Below are positions 26,236 to 34,201 of a DNA stretch of 36,325 bases, piece by piece. The stretch comes from Candidatus Saccharimonadia bacterium (GTDB taxonomy: Bacteria > Patescibacteriota > Saccharimonadia > Saccharimonadales > Saccharimonadaceae). The notes beneath the pieces are model-generated. The model saw only the letters and a list, made by a program, of their open reading frames with translations. It made no database searches and was not told the origin of the DNA. The number at the start of each line of letters is the position of its first letter. Position 1 is the first letter of the stretch. The translations under genes and the position numbers were made by a program. The stretch lies in the NCBI GenBank assembly GCA_023262335.1, contig JALRBE010000009.1:1-36325 (forward strand). Direction: 5' to 3'.

Positions 26236-28047
26236 ATGAACGACGAGCAACTGCACGCTATGCGCCACAGCTTGGCACACATTACCGCCACCGCTGTAAA
26301 GCACCTGTGGCCAGAGGCAAAATTCGGCATTGGACCGGTGGTCGAGAACGGCTTTTATTATGACATCGACCTTGGCGACACGAAAATCAGCGAGCAGAAC
26401 TTTCCAAAAATCGAGAAAGAGATGCGGAAGGTTATCGCGCAGAACCAAGAATTCGTGCGTTCGACCAAGCCGGTCGACGAAGCGATCAAGTGGGCCAAGG
26501 AAGGCAAGCAGCCTTACAAAGAAGAGCTGTTGAACGACCTGAAGCGCAGCGGCACGACGGTCGCCAAGGATCTCGACGCTGATGCCATGGGTACGATCGC
26601 TGACGGGGACGCTGCCGTAGAAGAGGTCGGGTTTTATACGAACGGTGACTTTACCGATCTTTGCCGCGGGCCGCATGTGGCGAGTACCAATGAGGTCGGT
26701 GCGTTCAAGTTGATGCGCGTCGCTGGCGCGTATTGGCGCGGCAACGAAAAGAATCCGCAGATGCAGCGTTTGTACGGCGTGGCATTCGCGACCCAAGAGG
26801 AGCTCGACGTGTACTTGGAGCGCCTGGAGCAGGCGAAACTGCGCGATCACCGAAGACTTGGCAAGGAGTTGGACCTCTTTACGTTTTCCGATCTCGTCGG
26901 TTCTGGCCTGCCGCTCTATACGCCGCGCGGTACGCTGATTCGTGACGGACTCATCAAGCTTTCCGAGAACGTTCGCTCGGAAGTCGGCTTCCAGAAGGTG
27001 TGGTCGCCGCACATTACCAAAAAAGAGCTTTATGAAAAATCCGGCCATTGGGCAAAGTTCGGTGACGAACTGTTCCTCGTGAAGAGCCAGGAGACGACGG
27101 ACGAGCTTGTCATGAAGCCGATGAACTGCCCTCACCATGCGCAGATTTACGCTTCCAACCCAAGGAGCTACCGTGACCTGCCTTTGAAATACATGGAAAC
27201 CACCACGAACTACAGAGATGAAAAGACTGGTGAATTGCACGGATTGAGTCGTGTCCGTTCGCTGAGTCAAGACGACAGTCATACGTACTGCATGCCCGAG
27301 CAGGTGGACGAGATTTTCGATCAGCTCATAGAAAAAATCCAGTATTTTTACAAGGCGATCGACATGGACCTGAAGCTGCGGCTTTCGCTGCGCGACGACA
27401 GTCCGTCGTATCTTGGTCCTGACGAACTATGGGATTTCGGCCAGAAGAAGCTCGCGGAAATCGCCGAGCGCCACCACATTGATTTTTACAGCGAAGAGGG
27501 TGAAGCGGCATTTTACGGCCCCAAGCTCGATTTCATGGCTGAGGATGCCATAGGTCGGACGTGGCAGGTCGCGACTATCCAATTCGATTTCGTGCAGCCA
27601 GAACGCTTTGAGCTTGAATATATCGACGCTGACGGCACCGCGAAACGGCCTATCATGGTACACTGCGCGATCATGGGCAGCTTCGACCGCTTCTTCTCGG
27701 TGTTCATCGAGCATACAGCCGGTTGGTTCCCGTTCTGGCTGGCACCGGAGCAGGTTCGTATTCTGACGATCAACGACACCGTGCTGGATTACGTCGAAGA
27801 GATCGAGACGGTACTGCGCGATACGGTGCTTATGGCGCCGATAAAGTATAACGAGATCCGCTTTGCCCGCGATGATCGCAACGAGTCGCTCGGCAAGAAA
27901 ATCCGCGAGGCTACTGCCTGGAAGATTCCTGTCCAACTGATCGTCGGCCCGAAGGACAAAGAGGCGCGTGAGGTGAGTGTCCGTACGCAGCAGGGCGAAG
28001 AGAAGGTCTCTCTTGACGCTCTCGCTGACTATCTTAAACGGCTATAA
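26236..28047 (+). CDS. thrS: Threonyl-tRNA synthetase lacking N-terminal TGS domain
   Basis: RHSLAHITATAVKHLWP, MNCPHHAQIY, class II motifs, anticodon-binding C-domain; RBS aaaggaa. Confidence 0.95.
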   Translation: MNDEQLHAMRHSLAHITATAVKHLWPEAKFGIGPVVENGFYYDIDLGDTKISEQNFPKIEKEMRKVIAQNQEFVRSTKPVDEAIKWAKEGKQPYKEELLNDLKRSGTTVAKDLDADAMGTIADGDAAVEEVGFYTNGDFTDLCRGPHVASTNEVGAFKLMRVAGAYWRGNEKNPQMQRLYGVAFATQEELDVYLERLEQAKLRDHRRLGKELDLFTFSDLVGSGLPLYTPRGTLIRDGLIKLSENVRSEVGFQKVWSPHITKKELYEKSGHWAKFGDELFLVKSQETTDELVMKPMNCPHHAQIYASNPRSYRDLPLKYMETTTNYRDEKTGELHGLSRVRSLSQDDSHTYCMPEQVDEIFDQLIEKIQYFYKAIDMDLKLRLSLRDDSPSYLGPDELWDFGQKKLAEIAERHHIDFYSEEGEAAFYGPKLDFMAEDAIGRTWQVATIQFDFVQPERFELEYIDADGTAKRPIMVHCAIMGSFDRFFSVFIEHTAGWFPFWLAPEQVRILTINDTVLDYVEEIETVLRDTVLMAPIKYNEIRFARDDRNESLGKKIREATAWKIPVQLIVGPKDKEAREVSVRTQQGEEKVSLDALADYLKRL

Positions 28048-28050
28048 ATC

Positions 28051-28647
28051 ATGGCGAAGGCTAAGATTGCGCTTGATATCGATGACGTCACGGCGGACAG
28101 TACCGAGTCGCTGAGGCTTCTCGTGAATGAGCGTATGGGGGTGAGCCTGACACGCGAGGATTATCTGGTGTCATCCGGTCATGCCGACTATTACGAATAC
28201 GTTTGGGAAAAGAATGGTCTGAAAGACATCAACTACGCGGCGTTCGAGGCAGAGATGGAAGTCGACCAGTCGCATGTGCCGCTCATGGATGGTGTCAAGG
28301 AAGCTATGGTGACGCTGAGCAAGACGTATGACATCGTCTTCATTACCGCACGTGATGTCGCCTGGGAGAAGGCGACACGAGAATGGTTCGCGCGGCATTT
28401 CGACGGTGATGTCGAGCTGTATTTCTCCGAAGGGTATACCAATGTGGGCAGGATGACCAAAGGGCAGATATGTAAGGCTGTCGGCGCGCAGTGGTTGATT
28501 GACGACGTGCCGAAGCATTGTCAGAGCGCGCTTGACGAAGGAGTAAGGGCTATTTTGTTTGGCACGTACGGATGGCATGGCGACGTGCCCGAAGGCGTTA
28601 TCCGCTGCAAAGACTGGCAGGAGGTCAAAAAGGTGCTTGAGGCATGA
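28051..28647 (+). CDS. HAD-family phosphatase, 5'(3')-deoxyribonucleotidase-like
   Basis: IALDIDDVTADS HAD motif, VFITARD, WLIDDVPKH. Confidence 0.75.
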   Translation: MAKAKIALDIDDVTADSTESLRLLVNERMGVSLTREDYLVSSGHADYYEYVWEKNGLKDINYAAFEAEMEVDQSHVPLMDGVKEAMVTLSKTYDIVFITARDVAWEKATREWFARHFDGDVELYFSEGYTNVGRMTKGQICKAVGAQWLIDDVPKHCQSALDEGVRAILFGTYGWHGDVPEGVIRCKDWQEVKKVLEA

Positions 28648-28955
28648 GCGACGGCGCATTCAGGCGACGTGTCGAAGAGCTGATGGCACAGGTTCCATAC
28701 GGCCACGTAACGACATATGGCGATCTAGCGGCAATGGCCGGCCAACCCGCGGCGAGTCGCATCGTTGGCGGTATCGCGCACTTTGGTGACCCTGATTTGC
28801 CATGGCATCGGCTCGTGAATCGCTTTGGCGGGCTTGCGAGCGGATTTCATGGTGGCCGTGAAGCCCAGGCTCAGCTTCTTGAGCAAGAAGAAATATATTG
28901 TACGAATCACATCGTCGATAACTTTAAGGATATTCGATGGCAACCCCACCTCTGA
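28644..28955 (+). CDS. Alkyltransferase-like protein (ATL), MGMT family with Cys to Trp active site
   Basis: VPYGHVTTYGDLAAMAGQPAASRIVGG ... LPWHRLVNRFGGLA (PCHR replaced by PWHR). Confidence 0.88.
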   Translation: MSDGAFRRRVEELMAQVPYGHVTTYGDLAAMAGQPAASRIVGGIAHFGDPDLPWHRLVNRFGGLASGFHGGREAQAQLLEQEEIYCTNHIVDNFKDIRWQPHL

Positions 28956-29812
28956 TTGTTGTTGTAGGTCCTACAGCAAGTGGCAAAACCGCTCTGGCTA
29001 TCGACCTGGCAAAGCGCTTTGGTGGCGAAATCATTTGTGCCGATAGCAGGACGGTGTACAAGGGAATGGATATCGGCACGGCCAAGCCAAGCGCGGCAGA
29101 CCGCGCGGCAGTACCTCATTGGGGCTTGGATCTCGTAGAGCCCGGTGAACGGTTTACGGCGGCTGATTTTCAGCGGTACGCGACAGCGAAGATAGCCGAG
29201 ATACGAGAGCGTGGCAACGTGCCGTTCCTCGTCGGGGGTACGGGGCTGTACGTGGACGGGGTCGTCTTTGCATATCAATTCGGTCCCGAAGCCGACGCTA
29301 CGGCGCGCGCGCTGCTTGAAAGCATGAGCTTAGAAGAATTAATAAATTATTGTGTTGATAGCAACATAAACGTGCCAGAAAATAAGAATAACAAACGGTA
29401 CGTCATTCGTGCGATCGAGCAGAAGACGGTGAATGAGAAGAGAAGTAGTGAGCCGATACACGGTGCGATCATTGTAGGAATCGCTACGGAACGCAATGAG
29501 TTGCGAACACGAATAGAATCCAGAAGTGAACAACTTTTTCAAGATGGAATGGTAGAAGAGGCAACAATGTTGGGCAAAAAGTACGACTGGGACAGCGAGG
29601 CCATGACGGGTAATATTTACAGGCTCGTTCATGAGTACCTGCTCGGTAAAATAACGCTTGAGGAAGTGAAGCGAAAATTCGCTGTTCGAGATTGGCAGCT
29701 CGCGAAGCGGCAGCTGACATGGCTACGCCGAAATCCCCACATCAGGTGGCTTGATCGTGAACAAGCGGCTGCGTTTTTGTCTGAGCGCCTCGAAAACTGG
29801 CACGAATCATGA
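28937..29812 (+). CDS. miaA: tRNA dimethylallyltransferase
   Basis: VVVGPTASGKTALAIDLAKRFGGEIICADSRTVYKGMDIGTAKPS; overlaps ATL gene by 19 nt. Confidence 0.95.
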   Translation: MATPPLIVVVGPTASGKTALAIDLAKRFGGEIICADSRTVYKGMDIGTAKPSAADRAAVPHWGLDLVEPGERFTAADFQRYATAKIAEIRERGNVPFLVGGTGLYVDGVVFAYQFGPEADATARALLESMSLEELINYCVDSNINVPENKNNKRYVIRAIEQKTVNEKRSSEPIHGAIIVGIATERNELRTRIESRSEQLFQDGMVEEATMLGKKYDWDSEAMTGNIYRLVHEYLLGKITLEEVKRKFAVRDWQLAKRQLTWLRRNPHIRWLDREQAAAFLSERLENWHES

Positions 29813-29848
29813 TATAGTCGGGTACAAGAGAATTATTCGGGGAAAAAC

Positions 29849-30442
29849 ATGATTGACGCGCTATTCGGTTCAAAGACAAGGGTGAAATTGCTCCACCTGT
29901 TCCTGAACAATCCAGGCAAGTCGTTTTACGTGCGTGAGATCACAAGGCTCATTGACGAACAAATCAACTCGGTGCGGCGCGAACTCGCGAACATGCTCGG
30001 CGTCGGAATCATTACGAGCGACACCGCCGACAACAAGTTGTACTACGAAGTGAACCAACGGTACGAACACTACGTGGCACTACGAGCCATTTTTGCCGAT
30101 CAGCCAACGAAGACTGCGAAATCGGTAAAAGCCGCGGATGATTGGCAGCCGATCATCGAGCAGTTGCCTGGGGTGCGAATCGCGGTTGCCGCAGGTATTT
30201 TGGTGCAGGGCTCAGGCAGCAAGGTAGATTTGCTCGTCGTTGGCGCCATCGCTCCTGCGAAGCTGAAGTCGGCAATCAAATCCATAGAGCGTCTCGAGGG
30301 CAGGGAGTTAACGTACAGCGTGTTGCCATATGACGAGTTCTATTACCGATTGAGCGTTCGTGATAAATTTATAACAGAGATAGTGAACGGCGGGCACCAG
30401 GTAGTGGTGGATACGGATAACGTGCTCAAGAGTCAGAAATAA
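29849..30442 (+). CDS. Winged-helix DNA-binding protein with possible nucleotidyltransferase-like C-domain
   Basis: MIDALFGSKTRVKLLHLFLNNPGKSFYVREITRLIDEQINSVRRELANM. Confidence 0.7.
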   Translation: MIDALFGSKTRVKLLHLFLNNPGKSFYVREITRLIDEQINSVRRELANMLGVGIITSDTADNKLYYEVNQRYEHYVALRAIFADQPTKTAKSVKAADDWQPIIEQLPGVRIAVAAGILVQGSGSKVDLLVVGAIAPAKLKSAIKSIERLEGRELTYSVLPYDEFYYRLSVRDKFITEIVNGGHQVVVDTDNVLKSQK

Positions 30443-30451
30443 GGAGAAGCA

Positions 30452-31090
30452 ATGTTTGATATCGAATACAAGGGCGGCAACGGCATCGTTATCGCCACCA
30501 AAAAAACGGAAGTCGTTATCGACCCGAAATTGTCAGTGAACGGCTTGAAGGATCTTTCCGTCAAGGATGCCGTTGAGCTCGCGACCGAAGCGCGCTTCAT
30601 GATAGCGAGCGACGACGCGAAAATCGTCATCGAAGGTCCGGGTGAGTATGAGGTCGGCGACGTCTCGATTCGGGGGGTAAGGGCAACGCGTCACATAGAC
30701 ACGAGCGCTGACGAGCCCGTCAGTACGATGTACCGGCTCGAAATCGGTGACATGCGTATCGCGGTCCTTGGCAACGTGGCTGCCAAGCTGAGTGAGGACC
30801 AGATGGAAGAAATCGGTGTCGTGGACATTCTTATCGTGCCTGTTGGTGGCGGCGGATACACGCTGGACGCGGTGAACGCGGCAACGGTCACGAGGCAGAT
30901 CGATCCACGCGTGGTCATTCCTGTCCATTACGCGGACGATGGCGTCAGGTACGAGGTGCCTCAGGATGACGTCGAACTGTTCGAAAAGGAACTTGGGTCT
31001 CCCGTGGAAGACGCTGGAAGCAAATACAAGGTGAAATCCTCGTCAGTCATCCCTCAGGTATTGACGGTCGTCAAGCTAAGCCGAGGGTAG
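30452..31090 (+). CDS. Metallo-beta-lactamase-fold protein with degenerate metal motif
   Basis: UlaG/Lactamase_B_3-like strand pattern; IEGPGEYEVGDVSIRG; SD aaggag. Confidence 0.7.
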   Translation: MFDIEYKGGNGIVIATKKTEVVIDPKLSVNGLKDLSVKDAVELATEARFMIASDDAKIVIEGPGEYEVGDVSIRGVRATRHIDTSADEPVSTMYRLEIGDMRIAVLGNVAAKLSEDQMEEIGVVDILIVPVGGGGYTLDAVNAATVTRQIDPRVVIPVHYADDGVRYEVPQDDVELFEKELGSPVEDAGSKYKVKSSSVIPQVLTVVKLSRG

Positions 31091-31100
31091 GAGCCAAGTC

Positions 31101-31135
31101 AAATCAAAAACCCCCGAGCGGGGGTTTTTGATTTT
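31101..31135. terminator. Bidirectional Rho-independent terminator
   Basis: aaatcaaaaaccccc-gagc-gggggtttttgattt. Confidence 0.95.
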
Positions 31136-31142
31136 TGGTGAT

Positions 31143-31346
31143 TTATTTTGCCGGAGAAAGGATGCCCTTTTTCTTGAGCGTTCGGATAGCCTGAGTACTA
31201 AGGGTCATGGTGACCTTCTGGCCGTCAACAACGAAGGTTTTCTTCTGTAGGTTCGGCTTGAAGACGCGTTTGGTGCGTCGCAAAGAAAAGCTCACATTGT
31301 GGCCGAACTGTTTGCCTTTTCCAGTAAGTTCGCAGCGTGCTGCCAT
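31143..31346 (-). CDS. rpmB: 50S ribosomal protein L28
   Basis: MAARCELTGKGKQFGHNVSFSLRRTKRVFKPNLQ. Confidence 0.95.
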   Translation of the reverse strand: MAARCELTGKGKQFGHNVSFSLRRTKRVFKPNLQKKTFVVDGQKVTMTLSTQAIRTLKKKGILSPAK

Positions 31347-31450
31347 TTCTTTACTCCAATTAAATTAACAATCCGAACCATTGTAATCAATTTTCGCACC
31401 CCTGTCAAGTCCGTACTGGAAATCTGTTCCAGGGTGATACAATGAGGGTG

Positions 31451-32104
31451 ATGAGTATAGATATCTTGCAACTGGCAGTCGTTCTTGGGGTGATTCTCGT
31501 GTCCATGACGCTTCATGAGGCCATGCACGGCTTCGTGAGCTATTGGCTAGGTGACGATACGGCAAAATTACAGGGGCGGTTGACGCTGAATCCTATAAAG
31601 CATATCGATCCCTTCCTGACGATTCTCTTGCCGTTGACGCTGGCGATCGTGGGCGCGCCGATTTTTGGGGGTGCCAAGCCTGTGCCGTTCAATCCGGAAA
31701 GGGTACGAGGCGACGAATGGGGTGTCGCGGCTGTCGCGCTTGCCGGCCCCCTGACTAACTTGGTCCTGGCATTCGTCTTGTTCGGCGTTGGTACGCTGCT
31801 TGGCTTCAACCTTACGGATTACGGCTACGTGTCAGTCGAGGAAATGATCCTTACGTACGCCGTGTTCATTAATCTTGGGTTCTTTGTCTTTAACATGATT
31901 CCAGTGCCGCCGCTCGACGGTTCCAGGGTGCTCTACGCCCTTGCGCCCGACTTTGTCAGGAGGGGCATGGAGTACGTCGAACAATACGGGCTGATATTCG
32001 TATTCGCGATCGTCCTTCTCGCAAGTTCGGTCATAGGGTCGTTCATGCTTGCCGTGATTAGCGCTATCATCAGCGTCTTCGCCAAGATTTTCATGCTCGG
32101 ATAG
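31451..32104 (+). CDS. Site-2 protease family (M50) membrane metalloprotease
   Basis: HEAMHGF zinc motif, PVPPLDGSRVL (N-P-D-G like); start moved to second Met because -10 overlaps the first ATG. Confidence 0.88.
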   Translation: MSIDILQLAVVLGVILVSMTLHEAMHGFVSYWLGDDTAKLQGRLTLNPIKHIDPFLTILLPLTLAIVGAPIFGGAKPVPFNPERVRGDEWGVAAVALAGPLTNLVLAFVLFGVGTLLGFNLTDYGYVSVEEMILTYAVFINLGFFVFNMIPVPPLDGSRVLYALAPDFVRRGMEYVEQYGLIFVFAIVLLASSVIGSFMLAVISAIISVFAKIFMLG

Positions 32105-32106
32105 TC

Positions 32107-32112
32107 TATAAT
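32107..32112 (+). promoter_or_regulatory. -10 element TATAAT of the structured ncRNA candidate
   Basis: TATAAT 3 nt after M50 stop codon. Confidence 0.6.
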
Positions 32113-32118
32113 AGGTAC

Positions 32119-32266
32119 TGTCCCAAGGTCGCCATGACGTGTAAGATTTTCCTAACACAACGATAGGGAGTTCAAATGATTTATTTCCGTGGAAATACTT
32201 TGAGAGCACCCACCTTGCACTAACGCGGGGAATATCGTACGTCATGTGCCTCACCTTGGGGCTTTT
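32119..32266 (+). ncRNA. Rod-like structured ncRNA candidate (6S-like architecture)
   Basis: Nested perfect helices: 32122-32129/32253-32260, 32133-32140/32239-32246, 32160-32165/32233-32238, 32172-32176/32199-32203, 32182-32187/32192-32197; own -10. Confidence 0.65.
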
Positions 32267-32274
32267 ATGCGTTC

Positions 32275-32350
32275 CGGGATGTGGCGCAGTTGGTAGCGCG
32301 CACCGCTGGGGGTGGTGAGGCCGCTGGTTCAAGTCCAGTCATCCCGACCA
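32275..32350 (+). tRNA. tRNA-Pro(GGG), CCA encoded
   Basis: Loop CTGGGGG; acceptor CGGGATG/CATCCCG. Confidence 0.94.
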
Positions 32351-32388
32351 TGGTATTATTGAGAAGTAAACAGGTAAAACAAAAAACG

Positions 32389-33267
32389 ATGAACCAACGA
32401 ATCGCTGTCCGTGCCGTCGTAAGGCAAGGTGACAAAACACTGCTGCTCCGGCGAGCGAACGGACGTGTTTCCATATTGGGCAAGTTCGAGCTGCCCGGCG
32501 GCAAAATAGCGTACGGCGAACAGCCTGAGGACGCGTTGCGCCGCTATCTTCATCATGATGTCGGCGTGCACGTACGCGTTGCCGAGCTTGCCGACGTCGT
32601 CACCTACGTGGATCGAGATGACCGGGATATTCAATATGCGATTATCGTGTACGCGGTTGAGATGGCAGAGGGGCACCATGCCTTGAAACTGAGCGGGAAT
32701 TACGACAAGTACGTTTGGCAATCGATGCAAAATACGCAACAAAATACGACAACCGATTTAACACAACTATTGTTGGGTATCATACAACAACAAGGAATTA
32801 CAGATAACAGTATAAAGTCATTTATTCATAACGATGTAGCAAAGTCTACGGAAAGCGATGCGATTATCTATACTGACGGTGGTTCCCGAGGTAATCCTGG
32901 TCCGTCCGCTTCCGGATTCGTCATCATGGATTCGTCTCAGAAAATCATTGCGGAGGGTGGCGAGTTCTTGGGTATCACCACGAACAACCAGGCTGAGTAT
33001 CACGGCGTGCGGATCGGCTTGGAGAAGGCAAAAGAGCTTGGGTTGAAGAAAATCGACTTCCGTCTGGACAGCATGCTCGTCGTCAATCAGATGAACGGTG
33101 TCTATTCGATCAAGAACAGGGATCTTTGGCCGATCAATGAGCGCATACGGGACCTCATGGGAAACTTCGAAAGCGTCACGTTCAGGCACGTTCCCAGGGA
33201 GTCGAACCAGCTAGCAGACGCGCAGGTGAACCGCACGCTCGATGCCCAAGAGCGAAGTGGTGTATAA
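32389..33267 (+). CDS. Nudix-like domain fused to RNase HI-like domain
   Basis: N-term FELPGGKIAYGEQPEDALRRYLHHDVGV Nudix-like; C-term IIYTDGGSRGNPGPSASGFV ... NNQAEYHGV ... HVPRESNQLADAQVN RNase HI. Confidence 0.88.
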   Translation: MNQRIAVRAVVRQGDKTLLLRRANGRVSILGKFELPGGKIAYGEQPEDALRRYLHHDVGVHVRVAELADVVTYVDRDDRDIQYAIIVYAVEMAEGHHALKLSGNYDKYVWQSMQNTQQNTTTDLTQLLLGIIQQQGITDNSIKSFIHNDVAKSTESDAIIYTDGGSRGNPGPSASGFVIMDSSQKIIAEGGEFLGITTNNQAEYHGVRIGLEKAKELGLKKIDFRLDSMLVVNQMNGVYSIKNRDLWPINERIRDLMGNFESVTFRHVPRESNQLADAQVNRTLDAQERSGV

Positions 33268-33275
33268 TAGCGACT

Positions 33276-33606
33276 GACAGTTCGTTAGATGATCGCTTTG
33301 CCTATGGCGAAGAGGAAAGTCCGGGCAGCGCAGGACATGACAGTTGCTAACGGCAACCGGGGGCAACCCTAGGGAAAGTGCCACAGAAACGAAACCGCCT
33401 CTTCGGAGGTAAGGGTGAAAGGAGTGGGGTAAGAGCCCACAGCGACATACGGCGACGTATGAAGGAGGTAAACCCTGTCAGCTGCAAGGAGGTCTGCGTC
33501 AAATGGGCGGTCCGTCCGCAGGCCGCTATCCGCTTGATCTTGCGAGCAATCGCAAGGCTAGATAGATGATCATCCACGACAGAACCCGGCTTACCGATGG
33601 GCTGTC
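33276..33606 (+). ncRNA. rnpB: RNase P RNA (class A)
   Basis: gaggaaagtccgggc ... gccacagaaacgaaaccgcc ... acagaacccggctta conserved cores; P1 gacag/ctgtc; -10 TATAAT at 33263. Confidence 0.95.
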
Positions 33607-33608
33607 AC

Positions 33609-33642
33609 CTAAAATGACCTCCGTTCACGGAGGTCATTTTAG
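33609..33642. terminator. Bidirectional terminator shared by rnpB and rplT
   Basis: ctaaaatgacctccg-ttca-cggaggtcattttag. Confidence 0.92.
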
Positions 33643-33658
33643 TTCGTTCGTCTTGCGG

Positions 33659-34003
33659 CTACTTGGTGACCGTTTTGACGATCGCGGTGAAGGCCTTCGG
33701 TTCGCTTACGGCGATTTCCGACAGGACTTTCCGGTCGAGCTGGCTGTCGGCTGCCTTCAGGGCTGCGATCAGCTTCGCGTACGTGGTGCCGTTCTCACGA
33801 GCGGCTGCGTTGATACGGGTGATCCATAGGCCTCGCAGGTCACGTTTGCGGTTGCGGCGATCCCTATAGGCATATACCAAGGCGCGGATGACCGCTTGCT
33901 TGGCAAGGCGGAATGAGCGCGTGCGGTTATGCTGCATGCCTTTCGCGGCTTTGAGAATCTTCTTGTGTTTGGCGCGTGCAGTGACGCCTCGTTTGACTCG
34001 CAT
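33659..34003 (-). CDS. rplT: 50S ribosomal protein L20
   Basis: [24 protein letters not shown]...[22 protein letters not shown]. Confidence 0.96.
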   Translation of the reverse strand: MRVKRGVTARAKHKKILKAAKGMQHNRTRSFRLAKQAVIRALVYAYRDRRNRKRDLRGLWITRINAAARENGTTYAKLIAALKAADSQLDRKVLSEIAVSEPKAFTAIVKTVTK

Positions 34004-34006
34004 GAA

Positions 34007-34201
34007 TTATACTCCTAGCGCTCGTTTAATGTTCTTGGCGGCCGAACCGGTAACGGTTGCCGAGGTACCGATCGCACGCTTGCGGCTCTTGCTCTTCTTT
34101 GCCAGAAGGTGGGTGCCGAAGGCGCGACGGCGGGTGAGCTTACCGGTGCTGGTAAGCTTGATTCGCTTCGCGGTGCCTTTGTGGGTCTTTAGCTTTGGCA
34201 T
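34007..34201 (-). CDS. rpmI: 50S ribosomal protein L35
   Basis: [28 protein letters not shown]. Confidence 0.95.
   Translation of the reverse strand: MPKLKTHKGTAKRIKLTSTGKLTRRRAFGTHLLAKKSKSRKRAIGTSATVTGSAAKNIKRALGV

Noticed and set aside
26218-27282. 354-aa minus-strand ORF opposite thrS
   Set aside because: Shadow ORF of a confidently identified gene; translation is low-complexity, His/Arg/Val-rich with no recognisable motif
31832-32332. 166-aa minus-strand ORF over the M50 gene, ncRNA and tRNA-Pro
   Set aside because: Spans antisense of a real CDS and tRNA; composition not protein-like
32281-32388. N-terminal extension MAQLVARTAGGGEAAGSSPVIPT... of the Nudix-RNase H ORF
   Set aside because: It is translation of tRNA-Pro; the real start is the ATG at 32389 (or 32350 at earliest)
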